Assembly (NCBI GenBank): GCA_963754955.1
Contig: CAVWHY010000010.1
Location: forward strand, 1 to 64,000
Direction of reading: 5' to 3'
Origin: CAVQJU01 sp963754955
GTDB taxonomy: Bacteria > Acidobacteriota > Vicinamibacteria > Vicinamibacterales > CAVVIG01
Length of the DNA stretch: 64,000 bases
In this document: positions 43,818 through 51,454 of the stretch, piece by piece
How the letters are laid out: every line of letters begins with the position of its first letter
How positions within the stretch are numbered: the stretch's first letter is position 1
The notes under the pieces: model-generated
The model's database searches: none
Told to the model about the DNA's origin: nothing
Seen by the model: the letters and a program-made list of their open reading frames with translations, nothing else
Made by a program: the position numbers and the translations under genes

Positions 43818-45032
43818 GCAGTGGGTTTTCGCAAAAAGGACAGACGGGGAAGCGGCGGATCTGTTTTCCACTGACAAGCCGCGCCTACTACGGGCGCAGT
43901 CAGCTGCTGCTCAGGAAGCTGCGCGACTCATCCCAATCTCGAGCTCGAGTTAATGCTCGGCGGTTCGATCCTGCTGGACAAATACAGCCGCCACATCGCC
44001 GAGGACGTCGAGGCCGGCGGGTTCACCGTAGCGGCGTCGCTGTTCAACGTCATCGAGGGCGGCAACCACGTGGCGATGGCGAAAACGGCGTGCCTGACGG
44101 CGCTCGAGTTCACCAACAGCCTGTACACGCTCGATCCCGACATTGTCGTCATCAGTGGCGACCGGTTCGAGCAGCTCGCGATTGCCATGGCGGCGGCGTA
44201 CCTGAACAAGACGATCGCTCACATCGAGGGCGGAGATGTCAGCGGCAGCATCGACGAAAGTGTGCGGCACGCCATTACCAAGCTTGCGCACATCCATTTC
44301 GTGACCAACGCGGATGCTCACCGCCGCGTGCTCGCCATGGGTGAGGATCCGGAGTACGTGTTCAATGCGGGGTCGCTCGACGTCGAGTGGGCCGCCGCGG
44401 TGAATACGGATATTTCAACCGAGACGCTGAATAGGTTCGGCGTCGGCAGCCAGGTAGACGTTGCACGCCCGTTTCTGATGGTGATCCAGCATCCGGTGAC
44501 GACCGAACCGGACAATCGACGCCACCTCGAAGCCACGTTCCGCGCGCTGGCCGACCTCGACATCCCGGTGGTCTGGTTCTGGCCGAACCCCGACGCCGGA
44601 ACCGGCGAGATGGCCGAAACGCTCAGGCACTTCCGGGAGCACCACGAGGCGGCGATCGAGCGGGTGCGGTTCATCACCGATCTGCCGGCGGATCAGTTCA
44701 TCGCCTTGCTGAAGCGCGCCTCGTGTCTCGTGGGCAACTCGTCGGCCGGCATCAAGGAGTGCTCGTATCTTGGAACGCCCGTTGTGGACATCGGGGTGCG
44801 TCAATCGGGACGTCTGAGCACCGAGAACGTAATGCGCGTGGGATACGACGCCGGTGACATCAGAGCTGCCGTTCGAACGCAGCTCGGTCACGGTCCTTAC
44901 ATGCGGTCCAACGTCTATCATCGTCCGGGCGCGAGCCAGTCCATCGTCGACGTGCTGGCGAGTGTTCAGCTCTATACACAGAAGCGCTTCCACGAAACCG
45001 CCATAGACGCCGTGAGCGTGAAATCGACATGA
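43814..45032 (+). CDS. UDP-N-acetylglucosamine 2-epimerase, NeuC-like (one frameshift)
   Basis: With one extra base near 43927 removed, the protein has 405 residues. The N-terminus KRRICFPLTSRAYYGRSQLL resembles the hydrolysing epimerase opening (TGTRA-x-YG). KYSRHIAEDVEAGGFTVAAS, IVVISGDRFEQLAIAMAAAY, HIEGGDVSGSIDESVRHAIT and VGNSSAGIKECSYLGTPVVD follow, all typical of the WecB/NeuC GT-B-like fold. NeuC frees ManNAc (or a related 6-deoxy sugar) from the UDP-sugar for condensation by NeuB. Its ends overlap both neighbours by 4 bp. Confidence 0.88.
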
Positions 45033-46057
45033 CTGCACATCTGCCCATCGGGAGTCGCGACATCGGTCCGGGCTCACCGTGCCTCGTCATCGCCGAGGCT
45101 GGCATCAACCACAACGGCGACGCAGGGCTGGCGGCGGAACTGGTGGATCGCGCGGCGGAAGCCGGCGCCGACGCGATCAAATTCCAGACGCACTTCCCCG
45201 AACACGAGATGCTGCGCGGCGGGGAGACCGCCGCCTACGTTGGCGAGTCGCTGTTCGATCTGCTCACGCGGACGGCGCTGTCCCGGGAGGCGCACTACGA
45301 GCTGGCGGCGCGTGCGGCTCGCAGGGGGATCATGTTCCTCTCAACGCCGTTTTCGCGTGAGGCGGCCGACTTTCTCGAGACGCTGGGCGTGCCGGCGTTC
45401 AAGTGCGGATCGGGGGAGTTGACAAACCTGCCGTTGCTGCAGCACATCGCGCGAAAAGGCAGGCCGATGCTCGTGTCTACGGGCATGTCGACGGCCGACG
45501 AGATCGATGCGAGCGTCCGCGTGCTGGAGGCGGCGGGCGCCCAGTACGCGCTGATGCACTGCACGTCCACCTACCCGACTCCATTTCCTCACGTTCAGCT
45601 TGGATGCATCGAGTGGCTTCGGGACAAGTACGGGGTCCCCGTCGGCTTTTCCGACCACACACTGGGCAACGTGATGGCGCTCGCCGCGGTGGCCAGCGGC
45701 GCGAATATTTTCGAGAAGCACTTCACGTCGTCCCGCTCGCTACCCGGACCCGATCAGGAGGGTTCGATGGAACCAGGCGAACTCGCTGAGCTGGTCAGAG
45801 GCATCCGGGCGATCGAACAGGCACGCGGCGCAACGAAGATGATTCAGCCGGGCGAACAAGAGGTTCGCGACATGGCGCACCACAGCGTCGTGTCCATTCG
45901 GAACATCGCGGCAGGCGCCACGATTGCCGCAGACGACGTCTGGACGAAACGTCCTGGAACCGGAATTCCTGCCCGGCAGCTGGTTGACGTGATCGGCCGA
46001 ACTGCAAAGCGGGCCATCCCCAAGGACCGTCTCATCGCGTGGGACCAGCTGTCCTGA
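45029..46057 (+). CDS. Nonulosonic-acid synthase, NeuB family
   Basis: 342 residues. The NeuB TIM barrel is seen in PCLVIAEAGINHNGDAGLAA, AIKFQTHFPEHEML, FLSTPFSREAADFLETLGVP, PAFKCGSGELTNLPLL, MLVSTGMSTADEID, GFSDHTLGNVMALAAVA and IFEKHFTSSRSLPGPDQEGS. The C-terminal SAF domain (VVSIRNIAAGATIAADDVWT ... KRPGTGIPARQL) completes it. It condenses phosphoenolpyruvate with an N-acyl hexosamine to form a nine-carbon acid. Whether the product is sialic, legionaminic or another acid cannot be read from the sequence. Confidence 0.92.
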   Translation: MTAHLPIGSRDIGPGSPCLVIAEAGINHNGDAGLAAELVDRAAEAGADAIKFQTHFPEHEMLRGGETAAYVGESLFDLLTRTALSREAHYELAARAARRGIMFLSTPFSREAADFLETLGVPAFKCGSGELTNLPLLQHIARKGRPMLVSTGMSTADEIDASVRVLEAAGAQYALMHCTSTYPTPFPHVQLGCIEWLRDKYGVPVGFSDHTLGNVMALAAVASGANIFEKHFTSSRSLPGPDQEGSMEPGELAELVRGIRAIEQARGATKMIQPGEQEVRDMAHHSVVSIRNIAAGATIAADDVWTKRPGTGIPARQLVDVIGRTAKRAIPKDRLIAWDQLS

Positions 46058-46064
46058 ACGCCAT

Positions 46065-46787
46065 TTGAACGTACTGGGATTGGTAACCGCGCGCGGTGGC
46101 TCGAAAGGGCTGCCGGGCAAGAACCTCCGGCCGCTCGCCGGTAAGCCGCTCATGGCCTACACGATCGAGGCTGCGAGGGCGTCCGGCTCGTTCGATCGAG
46201 TCGTGCTCTCCACCGATGATGCCGGCATCGCGGCGGCGGGTCGTGCCTGCGGCTGCGACGTGCCGTTCATCCGGCCGCCGGAGCTCGCGCGCGACGAGAC
46301 GCCTCACCTCCCCGTCGTCCAGCACGCCGTTCGATGGCTCGAGGAGCGCGAGGGCTATAGGCCGGACGCTGTGATGATTCTTCAACCTACCTCGCCGCTG
46401 CGGCGGCCCGAAGACATTCGGGAGGCGGTGGCTCTGCTCGAGCGTTCGGGCGCTGATTCAGTTGTCGGCGTATGTCCCGTGCCGGATCACGACCACCCGA
46501 TGCGCACGGTCTCGATCGATGCGTCGGGCCTGGCCACCCTGTTTGTGACGGGCGAGCCGCTTGGCAGCCGAATCAACCGGCGTCAGGACATGCCGCAGGC
46601 GTGGACAATGAACGGCGCCATCTATCTTCTTCGCGCCTCATTGCTGTCTGCCGCGGAGCCGAGCCTTTACGGCGCCCGCACGGCGGCGTACGTCATGTCG
46701 GCCGCGTTCGGAATCAGTATCGATTCGCTCGCTGACTGGGCCGCTGCGGAACGGGCTCTGGAAGAACTCGTGACTAAACGTGGCTAG
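46065..46787 (+). CDS. CMP-nonulosonate cytidylyltransferase, NeuA-like
   Basis: 240 residues, TTG start. The nucleotidyltransferase pattern GLVTARGGSKGLPGKNLRPL (nucleotide-binding loop), MAYTIEAARASGSFDRVVLS, VMILQPTSPLRRPEDI (QPTSPLR) and NRRQDMPQAWTMNGAIYLLR is typical of NeuA/PseF/PtmB enzymes. It activates the acid with CTP as CMP-sugar for transfer. It follows neuB by 7 bp and has no extra C-terminal domain. Confidence 0.92.
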   Translation: MNVLGLVTARGGSKGLPGKNLRPLAGKPLMAYTIEAARASGSFDRVVLSTDDAGIAAAGRACGCDVPFIRPPELARDETPHLPVVQHAVRWLEEREGYRPDAVMILQPTSPLRRPEDIREAVALLERSGADSVVGVCPVPDHDHPMRTVSIDASGLATLFVTGEPLGSRINRRQDMPQAWTMNGAIYLLRASLLSAAEPSLYGARTAAYVMSAAFGISIDSLADWAAAERALEELVTKRG

Positions 46788-46794
46788 GCCGGGT

Positions 46795-47445
46795 ATGGAT
46801 ATCGAGGCTCATCGCGACCTCAAGCTGCTTGAGGCGGTCGAACGGGACTCGCGCGTCACGCAACGCAGTCTCGCCAGCACGCTCGGTATCGCTCTCGGAC
46901 TGACCAACGTGTATCTGAAACGGCTCGTGCGCAAGGGGTACATCAAGTGCGTGAACGTGCAGTCGAACCGCATTTCCTACCTCATTACACCGCGCGGCAT
47001 CGCCGAGAAGGCACGGCTCACGTACGAGTTCATGGACTATTCGCTGCATCTGTACGGTGAAGTTCGGCAGCATCTCCGGATGGTGCTGCAGGAGTGCGCG
47101 GCGGCGGGCCGCCGGGTCGCGATCTGCGGACGCGGCGAGGCCGCGGAGCTCGCGTACCTCTCACTGCGGGAGTTCGGTCTGGAGCCCGTCGCGATCTTCG
47201 ACGACGACAACCAGCTCGAGTTTCTTGGGATGCCTGTGCGCCCCATCGCAGAGCATCACGATGTGGCGTACGATCTGATGATCGTCGCCACCCTTGAGCG
47301 ATCGGGGAATCAGGTCGCCGCGCTCATCCGGTCCGGCGTCACGACAGACAAGTTGTTCCCGCTCCGCAAGGCTGGTCCGACCCGGCACACGTCTGCGACC
47401 GATCCGGTGCGAGCGGGCAACGGTCGTGTCGGCTCGGGCGGCTGA
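46795..47445 (+). CDS. EPS-associated winged-helix regulator with C-terminal Rossmann-like domain
   Basis: 216 residues from the ATG at 46795 (a GTG at 46780 overlaps neuA). The N-terminal 95 residues (LKLLEAVERDSRVTQRSLAS, TNVYLKRLVRKGYIKCVNVQ, SYLITPRGIAEKARLTYEFM) match the MarR-like 'EPS-associated' family (TIGR04176 type). The C-terminal half starts RRVAICGRGEAAELAYLSLR and continues with AIFDDDNQLEFLG and YDLMIVATLERSGNQVAALI, a Rossmann-like domain similar to those in sugar acyltransferases and C-methyltransferases. It may sense a nucleotide sugar and bind the three dyads at the operon promoter (inference). Confidence 0.8.
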   Translation: MDIEAHRDLKLLEAVERDSRVTQRSLASTLGIALGLTNVYLKRLVRKGYIKCVNVQSNRISYLITPRGIAEKARLTYEFMDYSLHLYGEVRQHLRMVLQECAAAGRRVAICGRGEAAELAYLSLREFGLEPVAIFDDDNQLEFLGMPVRPIAEHHDVAYDLMIVATLERSGNQVAALIRSGVTTDKLFPLRKAGPTRHTSATDPVRAGNGRVGSGG

Positions 47446-47451
47446 GGTTTC

Positions 47452-48423
47452 ATGGCACTGAAACGCAAGCGCATCTGCATCACCGGCGGGGCCGGATTCA
47501 TCGGTTCGTATCTCGTCCAGCGCTTACTCGATGACAACGAAGTCGTTGTCTACGACAACCTGCATCGCAACGCCATCCAGTTCGCGGCCGTCGACGGGCA
47601 CCCGCACCTGCACTTCATCAAGGGCGACGTGACGCACTACGAGGCGACCCGCAAGGCTGTCGAGGGCTGTCACGTTGTCATCCACTGCGCTGCGATCGCG
47701 GGCGTGTACTCCGTCGATCGCAACGCCGTGACGACGATGGAAGTGAACATGCTCGGAACGCACCAGGTCGTCAAGGCCGCCCTGGACGTGGGAGTCGAGC
47801 GGTTCGTCGAGTTCTCGACAAGCGAGGTTTACGGGCCGTTCATTCACAAGGGCAGGGAAGACGACGTGACGACGATCGGGCCGATTGGCGAGAGCCGGTG
47901 GGTGTACGCTGCCAGCAAGCTCGCGTCGGAACACCTGTCGTACTCGCACTACAAGGAGGACGGCCTGCCGCTGGCGATCGTCCGCCCGTTCAACGTCTAC
48001 GGGCCGAGGCAGGTCGGCGACGGTGCCATCAGGGGGATGATCCTCCAGGCCCTCAGCAACACGCCGATCACCCTCTACAACGACGGGACCCAGATTCGGG
48101 CGTGGTGCTACGTCGACGATTTCGTCGATGGCGTCCTGCGCTGCACGGAGCGGCCAGAGGCTATCGGCCACGTGTTCAATCTCGGCAACCCCCAGGGCAC
48201 CATCACGAACTTCGAGCTCGCCAACATGATCATCCGGCTGACGCAGTCGAAGTCGGACATCGTCTTCAAGCCGCACCCGGGACCGGAAGTCGATCTGCGA
48301 GTGCCGTCCATCGACAAGGCGGCGACTCTCCTCGGGTTCAAGCCGGCCATCTCGCTCGAGGCGGGGATTTCGCGGACGATTCCCTGGTACGCCGAGCACT
48401 TGTCGCAAGTGAGCGCCCAGTGA
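47452..48423 (+). CDS. NAD-dependent nucleotide-sugar epimerase/dehydratase
   Basis: 323 residues. ICITGGAGFIGSYLVQRLLD (NAD-binding GxxGxxG), VIHCAAIAGVYSVDRNAVTT, FVEFSTSEVYGPFIHKG (catalytic Ser/Thr), VYAASKLASEHLSYSHY (YxxxK) and LAIVRPFNVYGPRQVGDGAI show an extended SDR of the GalE/RmlB type. The SEVYGPF wording is seen in UDP-glucuronate-like decarboxylases and related enzymes, so the exact sugar is not clear. A gaggt ribosome site precedes the ATG. It follows the regulator gene by 6 bp. Confidence 0.85.
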   Translation: MALKRKRICITGGAGFIGSYLVQRLLDDNEVVVYDNLHRNAIQFAAVDGHPHLHFIKGDVTHYEATRKAVEGCHVVIHCAAIAGVYSVDRNAVTTMEVNMLGTHQVVKAALDVGVERFVEFSTSEVYGPFIHKGREDDVTTIGPIGESRWVYAASKLASEHLSYSHYKEDGLPLAIVRPFNVYGPRQVGDGAIRGMILQALSNTPITLYNDGTQIRAWCYVDDFVDGVLRCTERPEAIGHVFNLGNPQGTITNFELANMIIRLTQSKSDIVFKPHPGPEVDLRVPSIDKAATLLGFKPAISLEAGISRTIPWYAEHLSQVSAQ

Positions 48424-48437
48424 CCTCAGACAGCCCT

Positions 48438-48458
48438 ACTGCCGACTGCTCACTGCTA
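48438..48458. repeat. Three CAGTCGG-type heptamers running into a start codon
   Basis: ACTGCCG, ACTGCTC, ACTGCTA. The last unit overlaps the first base of the next ATG (48458). Confidence 0.6.
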
Positions 48459-49399
48459 TGCGCGTAATCGTCACCGGCGCTTCCGGGTTCATCGGCCGCA
48501 ACCTGCTGCTGCGCGCGCCGCGGGACTGGCAGATCGTGGCCGTTTACCGCAATGCCGGCGGGTTCGCCGCGTTCCTTGCGCGTCATCGGTTGATGCATGT
48601 GCGCGCCGTTCGGTGTGACCTCGCCAGTGCGGAGGACGTCGCCCTACTGGCCCGCGACGCTGGGCCGGTGGACGCATGCGTCTATCTGGCCGCCAACGGC
48701 GATCCCGCGCTGTCGTCGGAGCGTCCCGCGTGGGACCTGCAGCTCAACACGCTGGCCCTCGTGACGTTCCTCGAGCGCGTCCGCGTCGGTCATCTCGTTT
48801 ACGTCTCGTCAGGCGCGGTCTACGACGGGCTGCAGGGACCGGTGTCTCCAGGAACAACAGTGGCCCCGAGGCTGCCTTACGCGATTTCGAAGCTGGCATC
48901 CGAATACTACCTGCGTGGGTTTTCCGAACGCCGGCATACCGTCGGCAGCTTCGTCAACGTGCGCTTCTTCGGCGCCTACGGGCCGTACGAGCCCGAGCGC
49001 AAGATCACGACGCGCTGGATGCGCGGCATGATGCAAGGCCGGCGCGAGTTCACGCTTCGCGGCAACGGCGAAAACCTCATCGACTTCATGTACGTCGACG
49101 ACGCGGTGGATGGATTCCTGGCGTTGACATCGTCCTCGGGATTCAGCGGGACCATCGATTTCGCATCCGGCGCGCCACTCAGCGTCAACGCGGTGGCGCA
49201 GACAATGGGCCGCGTGATGGGCATCGATGTCACGCTGCTCCACGAAGGTCACACCGAGGAATACATTCAGTTTCACACCGTCGATCGCACCATGCGGGAT
49301 CGTTTCGGGTTCGAAGCCCGCACCCCGTTCGAAACAGGCGTGCGCCGGTTGCATCAGTTTCTGCTCGAGGAGCGAGATGGCGCCAGCCAGCCCGCGTGA
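48458..49399 (+). CDS. NAD-dependent epimerase/dehydratase-family protein
   Basis: 313 residues. The start MRVIVTGASGFIGRNLLLRA and the blocks VYLAANGDPALSSERPAWDL, HLVYVSSGAVYDGLQGP, RLPYAISKLASEYYLRGFSE (YxxxK) and FFGAYGPYEPERKITTRWMR are those of extended SDRs. YVDDAVDGFLALTSSSGFSG and the C-terminal GFEARTPFETGVRRLHQFLL fit a sugar 4-reductase or epimerase. The true substrate is unknown. It overlaps the following methyltransferase gene by 23 bp. Confidence 0.82.
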   Translation: MRVIVTGASGFIGRNLLLRAPRDWQIVAVYRNAGGFAAFLARHRLMHVRAVRCDLASAEDVALLARDAGPVDACVYLAANGDPALSSERPAWDLQLNTLALVTFLERVRVGHLVYVSSGAVYDGLQGPVSPGTTVAPRLPYAISKLASEYYLRGFSERRHTVGSFVNVRFFGAYGPYEPERKITTRWMRGMMQGRREFTLRGNGENLIDFMYVDDAVDGFLALTSSSGFSGTIDFASGAPLSVNAVAQTMGRVMGIDVTLLHEGHTEEYIQFHTVDRTMRDRFGFEARTPFETGVRRLHQFLLEERDGASQPA

Positions 49400-50015
49400 G
49401 CTCGCCGAGCGCGAGCTCCACGAGTATGTCGCCGGCGTCGAAGGCCATGACTCCCAGACCGTCGGCGTCGTCGGGTACTTCTACCGCATGTACCGCGCGG
49501 AGGTGCTCGCTCGTGTCGGCGAACTGCGCGGGCGCGACGTCCTCGAAATCGGCTGCGGCGAGGGGATGATGTTCGACGGCACGCCCCTGAGCCCGGTGCA
49601 GATGGATGTGTCGATGACGCGTGTCGCCCGTGCCTCGGGCAGGTGCCGGCTGCTGCTGTGCGCCGACGGCTATCAGTTGCCGTTCGCGGCCGAGTCGTTT
49701 GCTGCGGTGCTGCTGATCGCGGTCCTCGAGCACACCCGCGAGCCTTGGCGGCTGCTCGCCGAAGCGCGGCGCGTGCTGAAGCCGGGCGGCCGGGTCGTCA
49801 TGGTGGTGCCGAACGACGTGACGATGAGCGCCGGTCGGCTGCTGCTCGGCAAGTTTCCCATCCGCTATCCCGATCACCTCACCTTCACGACGCCCGGCCG
49901 GATGCGGACCTGGCTCGCCGATGGTTTCCGGATTCGGGAAGCATTTCATCTGCCGTTTCGCATGCTGCCGTTCGCCGCGAACCTCTACCACTGCGTCGTC
50001 GCCGAGCGGGCCTGA
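49377..50015 (+). CDS. Class I SAM-dependent methyltransferase
   Basis: 212 residues from the ATG at 49377. RDVLEIGCGEGMMFDGTPLS (motif I), ADGYQLPFAAESFAAVLLIA, VLEHTREPWRLLAEARRVLK, PGGRVVMVVPNDVTMSAGRL and YPDHLTFTTPGRMRTWLADG give the methyltransferase-11 pattern. It is a small protein without extra domains. It probably methylates a sugar made by this operon. It is flanked by an epimerase (overlap) and an FAD protein (5 bp). Confidence 0.85.
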   Translation: MAPASPRELAERELHEYVAGVEGHDSQTVGVVGYFYRMYRAEVLARVGELRGRDVLEIGCGEGMMFDGTPLSPVQMDVSMTRVARASGRCRLLLCADGYQLPFAAESFAAVLLIAVLEHTREPWRLLAEARRVLKPGGRVVMVVPNDVTMSAGRLLLGKFPIRYPDHLTFTTPGRMRTWLADGFRIREAFHLPFRMLPFAANLYHCVVAERA

Positions 50016-50020
50016 TCGCA

Positions 50021-51454
50021 TTGCCGCAGCCGCATGTGGTTGTCCTCGGAACCGGGCCTGCCGGCATGTCGGCCGCGTGGCGTTTAGCCCAGCTGGGCTG
50101 CCGCGTGACCGCTCTCGAGAAAGACACGGCCGTCGGCGGAATGGGCAAAACGATTGGTGTCGGCAAGTACGCCGTCGACTACGGCCCTCACACGTTCCAT
50201 ATCCGCGAAACCGAAGAGAGCCGCCGGATTCACGAGGCCATCCGCCCCCTGTTTGGCGAGGACCCACTCGTGCTGACGCGAGGGACGCGCGTGCTGCTTC
50301 GCGGCAAGGAGTACGTGTATCCACTCGAGATGCTGCAGGTGCTGACGGGCGTCAGCCCCATGCTCTCGGCGCGCATCGTGTACGACTACCTGACGGCGAG
50401 CATCAAGTCGCTGATCATGCCGCCGCGGAACGAGCATTCGTTCGAGGAGTGGGGCGTGCGGAATCTCGGACGCACGCTCTACGATCTGTGCTTCGGCATC
50501 TACTCCGAGCGGGTCTGGGGTCTGCCGACGTCGCAGATTTCCTCGAAGCAGGCGCAGCGCGTTGCCAAGCTCAACCTGAAGAACGTCGTGCTCAGGTCGT
50601 TTGGAATCAAGGCGGATCCCGCGACCTACTTCATGAAGTACATGTACCCGCGCAAGGGCATCAGCGTGCTGTTCGAGAACATGGCCGCCGAGTTCCGCGG
50701 CACGGGCAACTGCCTGCATCTCGAGTCACCCGTGGTGCGCCTCGAGCGTGACGGCGAGCGGATCGCGCGAGTTGTGTATACCCACGGCGGCCACGAGCGC
50801 GCGATCGAGTGTGATGGAGTCGTCTCCACGCTGCCGCTTCCGCAACTTGTCGGCATGATCTCGCCGTCTCTGCCGTCGAGCGTCGCGGAACATGCAAAGC
50901 GCCTGCGCTACCGCAGTCTGAAGCTGATCTACATCGCGCTGAAGCGGCCGCAGCTCACGGACTACCACTGGGTGTACCTGCTGGATTCGCAGTTCCGCGT
51001 GAACCGGATGTCGGAGCAGAAGAACGTCAGCCCGGACATGGTGCCGGCGGATCGCACCATCTTGTGTGTCGAGCTGTCATGCTGGCGCGACGAGCCGATG
51101 TGGAAGGCCAGCGACGAAGAAATCTACCGTGTCGCGCTTGGCGACGTCATGCAGATGGGCTACGGCGTGACGGAAGACGAGGTCGAGGACTACCACGTTA
51201 CTGACATTCCGACCGCCTATCCGGTCTACGGGCTCGATTTCGAACGCGACCTCATCCCGGTGCTCGAGGGCGTCCACGCCGTACCGAATCTATTGACGCT
51301 CGGCCGGCACGGTCTGTTTCTCAATAACAGCATGGATGACAATGTTCTGCTCGGGATGAAGATCGCGAGCCACATCGCGGAGAGCGGCTTCGACAGTCAG
51401 GCCTGGTTGTCAGAGATGCTGGCCTTCATGAACCTGCGGTTCGACGGCAAATAG
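50021..51454 (+). CDS. FAD/NAD(P)-binding amine-oxidase-like protein of polysaccharide loci
   Basis: 477 residues from a TTG at 50021. It opens PQPHVVVLGTGPAGMSAAWR (FAD-binding GxGxxG), continues ALEKDTAVGGMGKTIGVGKY, DYGPHTFHIRETEESRRIHE and EEWGVRNLGRTLYDLCFGIY, and ends HGLFLNNSMDDNVLLGMKIA (FAD end motif). It resembles the protoporphyrinogen-oxidase-like proteins of O-antigen clusters, some of which are related to UDP-galactopyranose mutase. The reaction is not known. It is the last gene of the operon, and its end overlaps the convergent glycosyltransferase gene by 45 bp. Confidence 0.78.
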   Translation: MPQPHVVVLGTGPAGMSAAWRLAQLGCRVTALEKDTAVGGMGKTIGVGKYAVDYGPHTFHIRETEESRRIHEAIRPLFGEDPLVLTRGTRVLLRGKEYVYPLEMLQVLTGVSPMLSARIVYDYLTASIKSLIMPPRNEHSFEEWGVRNLGRTLYDLCFGIYSERVWGLPTSQISSKQAQRVAKLNLKNVVLRSFGIKADPATYFMKYMYPRKGISVLFENMAAEFRGTGNCLHLESPVVRLERDGERIARVVYTHGGHERAIECDGVVSTLPLPQLVGMISPSLPSSVAEHAKRLRYRSLKLIYIALKRPQLTDYHWVYLLDSQFRVNRMSEQKNVSPDMVPADRTILCVELSCWRDEPMWKASDEEIYRVALGDVMQMGYGVTEDEVEDYHVTDIPTAYPVYGLDFERDLIPVLEGVHAVPNLLTLGRHGLFLNNSMDDNVLLGMKIASHIAESGFDSQAWLSEMLAFMNLRFDGK

